Assembly (NCBI GenBank): GCA_021324445.1
Contig: JAJPJC010000477.1
Span: forward strand, 1 to 64,000
DNA: 64,000 nucleotides
Origin: Isosphaeraceae bacterium
GTDB taxonomy: Bacteria; Planctomycetota; Planctomycetia; Isosphaerales; Isosphaeraceae
Reading direction: 5' to 3'
The position numbers and the translations under genes were made by a program. The notes under the pieces are model-generated. The model did not search any database. It was not told where the DNA came from and worked only from the letters and a program-made list of their open reading frames with translations. This document shows, one piece after another, positions 26,294 to 34,980 of this stretch. Numbering within the stretch: the stretch's first letter is position 1; every line of letters starts with the position of its first letter.

Positions 26294-27469
26294 ATGACCG
26301 GACGCCGTCACGGTTTCACCCTGATCGAACTCCTTGTGGTGATCGCGATCATCGCCGTGCTGATCGCCTTGCTGCTGCCGGCCGTCCAGTCGGCACGGGA
26401 GGCGGCGCGCCGCGCCCAGTGCGTCAACAACGTGAAGCAGCTCCTGCTGGGCTTGCACAACTTCGAGTCGTCCAACGGGACCTTGCCCAAGGGCGTCAAC
26501 GAGCCTTACTGCAACGGGCTGACTCCCCAGACCGGCTCCGACGCGCTGGGGAGCGACCAGACCGAGCCGTTTGGCCCCAACTGGGCCATCCTGATCTTGC
26601 CCTACATCGAGCAGCAGGGCCTCTACAACAGCTCGAACGTCCTCGGTTACCCGGGCTGGCCCGGCCCGTACAACAATGTGGCGAACCCGGTCCAGAACGC
26701 CCCGAACGCCAACCTCTACAACATGGACTGGTGCAATACGACGGTCCGCTCCACTCGGCTCGCTGTCTTCGTCTGCCCGACCGACCCGAACAACGCACCG
26801 GGCAGCTTCTTCTACACGCCGAGCGACTTCCAGAGCTACCCCCAGCTCGCTCCGATGGACCAGATGAGGGGCATCCCGCTGACCAACTGGGCGCGGGGCA
26901 ATTACGGGGCGGTCCAGGGAGCCACCGACCCCGATCACCAGCTCAACGGCCTGGATGACCTGGGTGCCGCCCCCTACCCGGGGATGACGAAGACCGGAGT
27001 GATGGGCCTCAACTTCGGCGTGAAGCTGTCCGCCGTCACCGACGGACTATCCAATACCGCGTTCGTCGGGGAGCTCCGCGTGGGACTCAGCTCGATGGAT
27101 ATCCGCGGCACCTGGGCCCTGGGCCTGGCGATGGCCAGTCTCTGCGGTCACGCCAAGCCCTACAATCCCACTCCCAACAACAAGAATGGCTTCCCTTGGC
27201 CCAACTGCAACGACGGCGGTGACGAGATGCAGGACGGACCGATCCTGGGCCCGTTGTTCCCCACCGCCAACCTCCAGGCGATGGGCTTCAACTGCGGTGG
27301 AGGCATGTACAACAGCGGCGGGCAGTGCCGCAGCATGCACCCCGGCGGGGTCAACATCGGCTTCGGCGACGGCTCCGTCCATTTCATCAAGAACTCCATC
27401 AGCCAGTGGGTTTGGTATCAGATCCTGGTCAAGGCCGACGGCACGGTCATGAGCGCGGATTCCTATTGA
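26294..27469 (+). CDS. DUF1559 prepilin-like protein, second copy
   Basis: 391 residues with the same architecture as the protein at 233-1384: short basic head, [20 protein letters not shown] prepilin helix, [20 protein letters not shown]1559 body, and C-terminal [20 protein letters not shown]. The bodies differ strongly, so this is an old paralogue. It is followed by a lipoprotein gene, a common planctomycete arrangement. ATG 26294 places the prepilin motif correctly; the earlier in-frame ATG at 26234 is less likely. Confidence 0.94.
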   Translation: MTGRRHGFTLIELLVVIAIIAVLIALLLPAVQSAREAARRAQCVNNVKQLLLGLHNFESSNGTLPKGVNEPYCNGLTPQTGSDALGSDQTEPFGPNWAILILPYIEQQGLYNSSNVLGYPGWPGPYNNVANPVQNAPNANLYNMDWCNTTVRSTRLAVFVCPTDPNNAPGSFFYTPSDFQSYPQLAPMDQMRGIPLTNWARGNYGAVQGATDPDHQLNGLDDLGAAPYPGMTKTGVMGLNFGVKLSAVTDGLSNTAFVGELRVGLSSMDIRGTWALGLAMASLCGHAKPYNPTPNNKNGFPWPNCNDGGDEMQDGPILGPLFPTANLQAMGFNCGGGMYNSGGQCRSMHPGGVNIGFGDGSVHFIKNSISQWVWYQILVKADGTVMSADSY

Positions 27470-27579
27470 CCTGTCGCGCCGGCAGAGAGTCCCCCGGAGC
27501 CAGTCCGTCCCTCCGGCGCGGGCCCGGCCCCGGACCACGATCCCACCCGGCCACCTTTCGACTTCACGGAGACCCAGCG

Positions 27580-28062
27580 ATGCGGCGCAGCCACCTCATC
27601 CTCACCTTCCTGATCGTGCCCCTGGCCGTCTCGTCGGGATGCAGCGGGGGCAACACGGTCTGGATTACCGGCAAGCTGCTCAAGGGGGGCACTCCCTACG
27701 TCCCGCCGAACGATCAGCTCGTCACCATCACGTTCGTCGCGCTCGAGCTCCAGGGCCAATCCGGAAAACCGGTTCAGACCGGTGATCCGTACCTGGCCGA
27801 GTACGACCAGGCCAGGGGAACGTTCACCGTCCCGGGCCCCGACCGGCAAGGGATCCCCCCGGGGAAGTACCGCGTCGCGGTGACCCAGAAGATGAAACGG
27901 GAGGCGTTCGACGCCGCCCACCCGCGGCCCAAGCGAGGCGTCAACCGCGAGACCGACATGTTGGCCGACCGCTTCGGGATCGGGACCTCGCCCATCTTCC
28001 GCGAGGTGAAGCGCTCTCAGGAGGTGACGATCGACCTGGATCGCCCGACCAAGTCGTCGTGA
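27580..28062 (+). CDS. Small lipoprotein with carboxypeptidase-regulatory-like fold
   Basis: 160 residues. Signal peptide with a lipobox-like VSSGC (Cys at about residue 22) predicts lipidation. The rest (WITGKLLKGGTPYVPPNDQL ... GIPPGKYRVAVTQ) matches the beta-sandwich lipoproteins that regularly follow DUF1559 genes in planctomycetes. Function is unknown; linkage to DUF1559 suggests a shared envelope role. The ATG at 27580 is 111 bases after the DUF1559 stop. Confidence 0.8.
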   Translation: MRRSHLILTFLIVPLAVSSGCSGGNTVWITGKLLKGGTPYVPPNDQLVTITFVALELQGQSGKPVQTGDPYLAEYDQARGTFTVPGPDRQGIPPGKYRVAVTQKMKREAFDAAHPRPKRGVNRETDMLADRFGIGTSPIFREVKRSQEVTIDLDRPTKSS

Positions 28063-28151
28063 CCTTGATCCCGGGGGCCGGCCCCGGGGCCAACTGTGAC
28101 CCGCGGGCGCCTCGAGAAACCCTCACCCCCAACTCACGCGGAGCCAGGTCG

Positions 28152-29627
28152 ATGAGAGTCGCACGCCCTTTGATCGTCGCGCTGTGCCTGCTGGCGGGAA
28201 AACCGGGCGCGGCCCTGTCGCAAGCCACGACCTCCAGTCCCCCGCCGGGCGGCCCGAAGAAATCCGAGGGCCCGTTCCTGGTCAAGCCCTACCTGCAATG
28301 GGGAGACTCCACGGCGCGAGAGGGGACCCGGAGTCTGGCCGTCCTCTGGCACACCGGCGACGATGCCAAGCCATGGTCGGTCGAGTTTCAGCCGGGAGCC
28401 GATCAGCCCTGGCGCCCGGCCGAGGCTCCCACCCCGCGGCGGATCGCCGTGCCGGGCATCCCGCCCCACCGGCTCTATCGCGCGATCTTGAAGAACCTGG
28501 TGCCCGGCGCTCGGTTCTCGTACCGGCTGAGCCAGGCGGGGCAACCGGTGTTCCAGTCGGACGGACGGGCTCCCAAGGCCGCTGCAGCGGCTTACCGCTT
28601 CGTCGCCTTCGGCGACTGCGGCGCCGGCACTCCCGAGCAGGCGTCGATCGCGTACCGGGCCTACCGGGAGCAGCCCGATTTCGTCCTGATCACCGGCGAC
28701 ATCGTCTATGAGCGCGGCCGCATCTCCGAGTATCGCGACAAGTTCTGGCCGGTCTACAACGCGGACGAGGCATCGCCTGCGCAGGGCGCCCCCCTGCTCC
28801 GCTCGACCGTCTTCCTGGCCGCGCCCGGCAATCACGACATCGCCACCCGCGACCTGGAGAGATACCCCGACGGCCTGGCGTATTTCCTCTACTGGGATCA
28901 GCCGCTCAACGGCCCACCCGGCCGAGTCGGCGGCGCCAAGGTCCCTGCCCTCAAAGGCCCCGAGGCCAACCGCCGGGCGTTCCTCGACGCGGCCGGCCCG
29001 GCCTATCCCCGGATGGCGAACTTCTCGTTCGACTACGGCAATGCCCACTGGATGGTCCTCGACTCCAACCCTTACGTCGACTGGCATGACCCGGACCTCC
29101 GCGCCTGGATCGAGCGCGACCTGGCCTCTGCCCGGCACGCCACCTGGCGCTTCGTCACCTTCCACCATCCTGGCTTCAACTCGGCCAAGGAACACTTCGA
29201 ACAGCAGCAGATGCGGATGATGGCGGAGGTCTTCGAGAACGGCGGCGTGGACGTCGTCTTCAGCGGCCACGTCCACAACTATCAGCGCACGGTCCCCCTC
29301 CGCTTCGTCCCCGAGAACGATGCCGCCGGCAAGCCCGTCCGGGTCGCCAATCGAGTCGGCGGCCGATGGACTCTCGATACCGCCTTCGACGGCCGCACCC
29401 ACACTCATCCCTCCGGCGTGATCTACCTGGTCACGGGCGCCGGCGGCAACCACCTCTACAACCCCGAGCAGCAGGACGATCACGCCTCCTGGCAGTCGTT
29501 CACTCACAAGTTCATCTCCAAGATCCACTCGCTCACCGTCGCCGACGTCGACGGCCCGAGACTCACCATCCGCCAGGTCGCCGCCGACGGCCAGGAACTG
29601 GACAACTTCACCATCGAGAAGCGATGA
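28152..29627 (+). CDS. Secreted metallophosphoesterase (purple acid phosphatase-like)
   Basis: 491 residues with a signal peptide. An N-terminal fibronectin-III-like domain (about 40-140) precedes a calcineurin-like phosphoesterase. Metal-ligand motifs are visible: FGDCGAG, VLITGDIVYERG, APGNHDI, VTFHHPGFN and FSGHVHNYQRT. This is the order expected for purple acid phosphatases, which hydrolyse phosphomonoesters with a dinuclear metal site. GNHD rather than GNHE is acceptable. A longer frame starts near 28059, overlapping the lipoprotein stop, but ATG 28152 places the signal peptide at the N-terminus. Confidence 0.9.
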   Translation: MRVARPLIVALCLLAGKPGAALSQATTSSPPPGGPKKSEGPFLVKPYLQWGDSTAREGTRSLAVLWHTGDDAKPWSVEFQPGADQPWRPAEAPTPRRIAVPGIPPHRLYRAILKNLVPGARFSYRLSQAGQPVFQSDGRAPKAAAAAYRFVAFGDCGAGTPEQASIAYRAYREQPDFVLITGDIVYERGRISEYRDKFWPVYNADEASPAQGAPLLRSTVFLAAPGNHDIATRDLERYPDGLAYFLYWDQPLNGPPGRVGGAKVPALKGPEANRRAFLDAAGPAYPRMANFSFDYGNAHWMVLDSNPYVDWHDPDLRAWIERDLASARHATWRFVTFHHPGFNSAKEHFEQQQMRMMAEVFENGGVDVVFSGHVHNYQRTVPLRFVPENDAAGKPVRVANRVGGRWTLDTAFDGRTHTHPSGVIYLVTGAGGNHLYNPEQQDDHASWQSFTHKFISKIHSLTVADVDGPRLTIRQVAADGQELDNFTIEKR

Positions 29628-29742
29628 TGAGACGCGATAGCGAACCGATCCCCGCCGTGCTGGAATCGAGCCCGGATGGGCCGACAACCGTCAAGCACGG
29701 GAGGTCGAAGGATCGGCAATGGTCCCGGCCAGAGGGGCAGCG

Positions 29743-30033
29743 ATGGAACACCCTCAGCACTCTCGCCGACTGCGCTTCCGCTTGCGCACGCTCCTGATCG
29801 GGATCGCCTTCTTGGCTCTCCTCCTGGTCAACTTCGTCCAGTGGGTCCGGCTCCAGGAACAACAAGCAGTCGCGGAGGCCCGTGCCGCCGAGGCGATGAG
29901 GGCGCGCGCTGCGGCCGAAGCCGCTCTCGTCCGAGCCCATGCCGCGATGCAGGATTCCGCCCAGGCTGCTCAGAAGGCCGCGAAACCCGCAGTCGCGCCG
30001 CCCAAGGCGACCCCGGGGGAGAAGAAGCCCTGA
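29743..30033 (+). CDS. Tiny single-pass membrane protein, twin 1
   Basis: 96 residues. RRLRFRLRTLLIGIAFLALL starts a single transmembrane helix, followed by an Ala/Glu/Arg-rich probable coiled coil (EEQQAVAEARAAEAMRARAA-like) and a Lys/Pro tail. The RFRLRTLL head is a recurrent N-terminal motif of small planctomycete membrane proteins of unknown role. AGGGG lies before ATG 29743. It is followed 15 bases later by a paralogue of identical length. Confidence 0.7.
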   Translation: MEHPQHSRRLRFRLRTLLIGIAFLALLLVNFVQWVRLQEQQAVAEARAAEAMRARAAAEAALVRAHAAMQDSAQAAQKAAKPAVAPPKATPGEKKP

Positions 30034-30048
30034 GGAGGGCTGAACGCG

Positions 30049-30339
30049 ATGGAACCGAATCTCCGGCAGCCTCGTCGATTCCGCCTTCGATTGAGCACGC
30101 TCCTGGTGGTGATCGCCTTCCTGGCTCTCCTCTCGGGCGCGATCCTTCAATCGGTACTCCTTGAGCGGGAGCGGAGGCGCTCGGCGGTCATGGCCGACCG
30201 GCTCGCGGCGGAGACGGCCAGGGCTGGGGAAGCGCTCGAAGAGCTCGCGAATGCCGAGGCGTTTCGCGCTCAGCTCGCGAAACCGGGCTCGAAGGCCGAC
30301 TCCGGGCCGGAGAAACCTGACTCGGCGAGGAAGAAGTAG
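30049..30339 (+). CDS. Tiny single-pass membrane protein, twin 2
   Basis: 96 residues, the same length and layout as its upstream neighbour: RRFRLRLSTLLVVIAFLALL membrane helix, charged Ala/Glu/Arg coiled coil, Lys/Pro/Asp tail. GAGGAGGG before ATG 30049 is a good ribosome-binding site. The pair arose by tandem duplication and probably acts as a hetero-oligomeric coiled-coil complex at the membrane; this is inference. Confidence 0.7.
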   Translation: MEPNLRQPRRFRLRLSTLLVVIAFLALLSGAILQSVLLERERRRSAVMADRLAAETARAGEALEELANAEAFRAQLAKPGSKADSGPEKPDSARKK

Positions 30340-30380
30340 GCGGCCGGTCGTCGGCTTGGCCGCAGGGTGCGCAGGAGGGG

Positions 30381-31250
30381 TCAGGAGCCTGGGCCGGGCG
30401 GCGGGGGCTCGCGCCAGGGCCAGGTCAGCTCGGCGGCCCAGGCGGCGTCCTCGGCGCTCAACCGCGGCGCGGGGGGCGGGCCGCTGTAATCGACCGCCCC
30501 GCGGCGGTACGGGCCGGTGTCATAGGTGCGGTTGAAGACGTACTGGAGGTCCAGCGGCACTTCCGCCTCGCCGCGCTTCAGCGGGACCGGGATGCAGGGA
30601 AGCCATCCCCGCGGACTGACCGGGAACACCTGATAGGCGGACGCTCTGCGGCGACGCTGCCACGCCCGGTTGACCAGAACCAGGTACGTCGGCAGCGGGT
30701 CGAGCGCGTGGATCGTGATCTCCAGGCTCAGCTCCCGCAAGATCCGCCGGCCGCCGCGCAGCAGGTCCAGCTCGATCAGGTTGGCGTCGCTGTCCAGGAC
30801 CTCACTCCGCTTGCGCGCATAGGCTTTGCGGTCGGGGCCACGCCGTTTGTTCGAAGGGCCGAGGATCTCGATCAGCGTGATCAGCTTATGGCCCCGGGAG
30901 GAGTCGCGGATCTCGATGAAGGCGTGGCGGATCGTCTCATGGCGGACCTTGATCCTGACCGAAGGCGAGAGTTCCCGCCGCGGCGGGGCCATCACGGCCA
31001 CTCCGCCCAACTCAGGTTCCACGGGAGGGCGCGGGTGGCGGACCACCGTGACATCGGGAACGATCCAGGCCCTCGCCCCAGGCTCCTCGATGATGCCCAC
31101 CTCCTGGCGCATCTCGAGGCGAGCATAGTAGGGCTTTGGCAACGCCGGGTTGAGCTCGTTGCGGATTTCACCGGCAAGAGCGTTGTGAAAGTCCGGCCAG
31201 ATCTCGTTCGCTTCCAGATACGGGTCCATGCCCGGACAGGGTGAGGGCAT
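30381..31250 (-). CDS. DUF4058 protein
   Basis: 289 residues. MPSPCPGMDPYLEANEIWPD, the IVPDVTVVRHP block, KLITLIEILGPSNKR and the C-terminal GWLPCIPVPLKRGEAEVPLD are the DUF4058 landmarks. The family is frequent in cyanobacteria and planctomycetes; its PD-(D/E)xK-like pattern (acidic residues plus LIEIL and ELDLL strands) hints at a nuclease-like fold, but no activity is established. It is related to the broken copy at 23115-23942 but clearly divergent, so the two are old paralogues. Confidence 0.88.
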   Translation of the reverse strand: MPSPCPGMDPYLEANEIWPDFHNALAGEIRNELNPALPKPYYARLEMRQEVGIIEEPGARAWIVPDVTVVRHPRPPVEPELGGVAVMAPPRRELSPSVRIKVRHETIRHAFIEIRDSSRGHKLITLIEILGPSNKRRGPDRKAYARKRSEVLDSDANLIELDLLRGGRRILRELSLEITIHALDPLPTYLVLVNRAWQRRRRASAYQVFPVSPRGWLPCIPVPLKRGEAEVPLDLQYVFNRTYDTGPYRRGAVDYSGPPPAPRLSAEDAAWAAELTWPWREPPPPGPGS

Positions 31251-31294
31251 CGCCGAGTCCTCCTGAAGGGGAAGCAGACCACGCCGTCATTGTA

Positions 31295-32896
31295 TCACTT
31301 CCTCAGCCCTCGGTCGATCAGGGCCGCGCCGTCGCGCTTGAGCTTGTGTAGTGATGGAGCGTGAATGTACATCATGTGCCCGGCTTCATAGGTTTCGACC
31401 ACGATATTCTTCCGCAGGGACGGGTCGAGTCCCAGGCCGGCGAGGGCGTGCTCGACGGCGCGGTAGGGGGTGGCCAGGTCGTAATAGCCGGAGGCGATCA
31501 GCACCTGCATGTGCGGGTTCTTGGCCATCGCGTCGAGCAGCGCGTGGGTTGTCTCGGGATAGCCCATCTGGCGCTGCCAGTCCCAGCGGCCGACCCCCTC
31601 GCCCAGGATGTAGTAGGGCACGTCGCTCTTGTAACCCAGCTCGGTGCGGATGTAGTGCGAAAACGTCGAAGTGTACGGGGCGCGGACGGCGGCGAGGCTG
31701 GGGTCGAAGCTGGGCCGGTTGACCTGGGTCGGGACGGCGCTCTCGATCCCCTGGTAGCGGGCGTCGTACCGGCCGATCGACCGCCGCCGCGATTTGAGCA
31801 GCTCCCGGCCGAAATAGGACATCTCGATCCTCAACCCGCGCGCCTCGATCTCGGCGGCGTCCAACCCGGTGTAGCGCGCCAGCCGGGCGGCGGCCTGATG
31901 GCGTTCGTCGTCCGAGAGCCGGTCGCCGCGCGCGAGGATCGAGGCATACTCGCGGTCGGTCCAGCGCTCGACCTCGCGGAGCACCGCCGCGAGGCCGGCC
32001 TGCTGCAAGTCGGCCGGCAGCCGCTTGTGATACCAGGCGGCCGCCGCGTACGAGGGGAGATAGGTCAAGAACGGCAGGTCGTTGCCCGGGGTGAAGACGA
32101 ATCCCTGGAAATCCAGCGCGCAGGAGACCAGGACCAGCCCATTGAAGGCGATGCCCTGGTCGACCAGGTGCCCGGCCAATCCGGCGGCGCGGGTGGTGCC
32201 GTAGCTCTCGCCGATGAGGTACAGCGGGGAGGCCCAGCGGTCGTACCGGGTCAGGTACATCCGGATGAACTCGCCGACCGAATCGATGTCCCCGCGCAGC
32301 GAGTGAAACTTGGTGGTCAGCTCGGGCCGGGCCGCCCGGGAGAAGCCGGTCCCCACCGGATCGATGAAGACCAGGTCGGCGCGGTCGAGCCAGGACGCGT
32401 CATTCTCCACCAGGCGGAACGGCGGCGTCGGGATGACCGGCTCGTCCGGCTCGACGACCCGCCGCGGACCCAGCGCTCCCAGGTGCAGCCAGACCGAGGC
32501 CGAGCCCGGCCCGCCGTTGAAGCTGAACAACAGCGGCCGCGACTCCAGCGGACCCGCCTCGTCCCGCGTGTACGCCATGAAGAAGATCCGCGCCTCCACC
32601 TCGCCGCGGGCATCCTTGATCGGCATCAGGCCGGCCGTCGCCGTATACTTCAACTCCTGACCGTCGATGTGCACCTGATGATGCGTGACGACCGGCTCCT
32701 CCTCCGTGGCGGCCTTCGATGCCTCCCGTTTCTCCTTCGCCGGCTCGCCCGCCTTGGCCTTGGCCGGCGCCGGTTGGACCTTGGCTTGCCCCTTGGTCTG
32801 CGCCGGGGGCGGACCGGGCTCTTGCCCCGAGAGGGCGGTCAGCGACAGGGACATCATCAGCGACAGGCTCGCGATCAAGCTCAGGGTGCGGCGCAT
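31295..32896 (-). CDS. Secreted S10 family serine carboxypeptidase-like protein
   Basis: 533 residues. Signal peptide, then a Pro/Lys/Ala-rich linker (about 25-70), then an alpha/beta-hydrolase domain. The oxyanion-region NGGPGS (127-132), nucleophile elbow GESYG (S231), the later acid region SGYYDLATP and the histidine in YEAGHMMYIH agree with peptidase family S10. The enzyme would trim C-terminal residues of extracellular peptides at acidic pH, or act as a peptidase-like hydrolase. ATG 32896 is preferred over a GTG at 32932. Confidence 0.9.
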   Translation of the reverse strand: MRRTLSLIASLSLMMSLSLTALSGQEPGPPPAQTKGQAKVQPAPAKAKAGEPAKEKREASKAATEEEPVVTHHQVHIDGQELKYTATAGLMPIKDARGEVEARIFFMAYTRDEAGPLESRPLLFSFNGGPGSASVWLHLGALGPRRVVEPDEPVIPTPPFRLVENDASWLDRADLVFIDPVGTGFSRAARPELTTKFHSLRGDIDSVGEFIRMYLTRYDRWASPLYLIGESYGTTRAAGLAGHLVDQGIAFNGLVLVSCALDFQGFVFTPGNDLPFLTYLPSYAAAAWYHKRLPADLQQAGLAAVLREVERWTDREYASILARGDRLSDDERHQAAARLARYTGLDAAEIEARGLRIEMSYFGRELLKSRRRSIGRYDARYQGIESAVPTQVNRPSFDPSLAAVRAPYTSTFSHYIRTELGYKSDVPYYILGEGVGRWDWQRQMGYPETTHALLDAMAKNPHMQVLIASGYYDLATPYRAVEHALAGLGLDPSLRKNIVVETYEAGHMMYIHAPSLHKLKRDGAALIDRGLRK

Positions 32897-33217
32897 GCGT
32901 TTTCGCCTCGACGAACGGGTGAACCAGCCCACGATGACGACTCTCGAGAGATTGGACCAGCTCGGCCTCGGGCACCGATCCGGCCGGAGTCCACTATACC
33001 AGTGTCAAGCGCGGATCACTATTCGCGGGGAGTCTTGTCCGACGGAACCGCCACCGGCGGCGCCGCGATCCCTGACGGTTCCGCTCGCCCCGGCCGGACG
33101 ATCATCACCCGGGATTGAACTCCCGCGCGATCGGTCGGAGAATGGCCCTATGGTGGGGCCTCCCGGCCTCTCACCGTGCGGACGCCGAGGAGCCCCGTCA
33201 TCGAAGGGAGCTCTGCC

Positions 33218-33517
33218 ATGCCAGTCGACCAGAAGATCGTGGATGCCTTGAAACTGAGCGACCTGAAACCGAGGCTGCCGCGGAATCCTCGAATCGTCGA
33301 CATTCGCGTTGAGGACTACGTCGACACCGATGGGGAGGATGCCTTGCTCGTCTGGGCCATCCTGGACGAGAAGGTGAAGCCCGAGAAGATCGACGGTCAA
33401 GACGTGACCGACTTGAAACGGGCAATCCACGACCGGATTCGCGAGCTGGGCATCGAGTTGTGGCCGTATATCCGTCTCGTGAAGCAGAGCGAGCTCGACG
33501 AGGACGAAGAGGAATGA
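33218..33517 (+). CDS. Acidic small protein paired with HEPN gene
   Basis: 99 residues. Predominantly acidic, with the C-terminal tail SELDEDEEE. No known domain can be named; the pattern DYVDTDGEDALLVWAILDE suggests a beta-strand-rich small fold. GGGAG precedes ATG 33218. Its TGA overlaps the ATG of the HEPN gene (ATGA at 33514-33517), the classic layout of two-gene toxin-antitoxin or MNT/HEPN modules. It is therefore a candidate antidote or partner. Confidence 0.65.
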   Translation: MPVDQKIVDALKLSDLKPRLPRNPRIVDIRVEDYVDTDGEDALLVWAILDEKVKPEKIDGQDVTDLKRAIHDRIRELGIELWPYIRLVKQSELDEDEEE

Positions 33518-34032
33518 GCCTGCATGAGGATCTCCTGGAACAGGCCGTCAGACTGGCAACGCTCGACGCCAGGAAGCCCAAGCAGGCGAACCTGCGCCGC
33601 GCTGTCTCCTCGGCCTACTATGCGGTGTTTCATCTTCTGGTCGACGAAGCCTGCCGGATCCTGATCGGGACCCAGCACAATCAGGCACCCTTTCGCCAGG
33701 TCCTGGGGAGGGCCTTCGCCCACGGGGTCATGAAGGAGGCATGCAAGTCCTTCGGCGGCGGAACTCTCAAGAAGGGGGTTGCCAAGGGACTGCCAGTCGG
33801 TTTCGCCATCCCTGGGGAGATCCGAGAACTGGCGCTGACCTTCGCCGATCTCCAGGAGTGGCGCCACCTGGCCGACTATGATCGGTCCGAGAGGTTCAAA
33901 CGATCCGAGACCCTGACGTTGATCAACCAGGTCAAGAAGCGAATCGAGGGCTTTACGAAGCTGCCTTCGTCGAACGAGAAACGGTTCTTCCTGGCTTGCC
34001 TGTGGGCGTGGAAGGAGCTGGCGAATCGTTGA
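33514..34032 (+). CDS. HEPN domain protein
   Basis: 172 residues, all helical. RRAVSSAYYAVFHLL (28-42) is the hallmark helix of HEPN proteins related to MNT-HEPN and SAV2148-like families, and EWRHLADYD (115-123) is the second conserved helix; R117/H118 replace the usual Rx4-6H RNase motif spacing. HEPN proteins are often RNases in toxin-antitoxin or phage-defence modules. The partner is not a recognisable nucleotidyltransferase, so this is not a standard MNT-HEPN pair. The start overlaps the upstream stop by 4 bases. Confidence 0.78.
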   Translation: MSLHEDLLEQAVRLATLDARKPKQANLRRAVSSAYYAVFHLLVDEACRILIGTQHNQAPFRQVLGRAFAHGVMKEACKSFGGGTLKKGVAKGLPVGFAIPGEIRELALTFADLQEWRHLADYDRSERFKRSETLTLINQVKKRIEGFTKLPSSNEKRFFLACLWAWKELANR

Positions 34033-34069
34033 GCGAACTCCTTCGTCGCTCGCTGTATCTCCGCCAGGT

Positions 34070-34921
34070 TCAAACTTCGAGCTTGGTCCTGATGGGAGAC
34101 TCGTTCGCCAGGCCGGCCTCGGACGTCCCCTGCTCCTTGACGGCGATGCCGCTAATCCCCAGCCGGATCATCTGCTCGGCCAGCCGGGCGATCCGGTCCG
34201 CGGCCTGTTCGGGCGGGATGCCGCGGGCGTGGATGTTGGAGATGAGGTTCCGCCGGGAATCGTCGTGGCCGGGTCGGGGCCGATACGCCAGGTAGGCCGA
34301 GAGGCTCTCAGCGGTCGCCAATCCCGGCCGCTCGCCGATCAGCAGGACGGCGACGACCGGGTCGAGGACCTCACCGATCTCGTTGAGCACCCCGACGCGG
34401 CCGTGGCGAATAACGAAGGGCTGGCCCAACCGCCAGCCGCGACGGCCGGCTTCCGCCCCAAGCAAGGGCAACAAGGCGGGAACCTGGGCGCGGACCGCCG
34501 CGGCCGACAAGCCATCGGCGATGGCCACCTGGAGGTCGGCGCCGACCGGGCAGCGGCCGGCCATCGCGGCGCGCGCCGTCGGGTCGAGGGCACGGCCCAG
34601 CTCGGGCCGCAGCAGGAACTCGGCCTTGGTCCGGGCCATGGTGGCGACCTCGAAGAGGCCCCACTCGGCTACGAACGCCGCACCCAGGTCGCCCTCGAGA
34701 TCGAGTTCGGCGCAGACGGCATCGCGGGCCGCCGCATGGTCGCGACGCAGCTCCAGGTAGGTCGTCGTGCGATAAGCCGCTCCCGCGCGGCCGGTCAGGA
34801 TCCGGGCCGGTGTCCGCGCTCGAACGTGCTCCAGGATGGTGGGCAGCGGCCGTGACACCACGCGTTGAGCGTCGGAATCAGGGTCACTCGGCGTGTGCGT
34901 GAGCGAACGGGTTTCCTCCAT
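34070..34921 (-). CDS. eutC: Ethanolamine ammonia-lyase light chain
   Basis: 283 residues. EutC is the small subunit of the B12-dependent enzyme that splits ethanolamine into acetaldehyde and ammonia. ARILTGRAGAAYRTTTYLEL, then DLQVAIADGLSAAAV, VLLIGERPGLATAESLSAYL and SRRNLISNIHARGI are typical conserved blocks. The N-terminal roughly 40 residues are variable. GGAGAGG lies before ATG 34921. It follows eutB after 59 bases, so the two form an operon. Confidence 0.95.
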   Translation of the reverse strand: MEETRSLTHTPSDPDSDAQRVVSRPLPTILEHVRARTPARILTGRAGAAYRTTTYLELRRDHAAARDAVCAELDLEGDLGAAFVAEWGLFEVATMARTKAEFLLRPELGRALDPTARAAMAGRCPVGADLQVAIADGLSAAAVRAQVPALLPLLGAEAGRRGWRLGQPFVIRHGRVGVLNEIGEVLDPVVAVLLIGERPGLATAESLSAYLAYRPRPGHDDSRRNLISNIHARGIPPEQAADRIARLAEQMIRLGISGIAVKEQGTSEAGLANESPIRTKLEV

Positions 34922-34980
34922 CGAGTGAGCCTCTCCGTTTGAGCGTTCGTCACGAACGGCCGGTTCGTCCTCGGCGTGGA

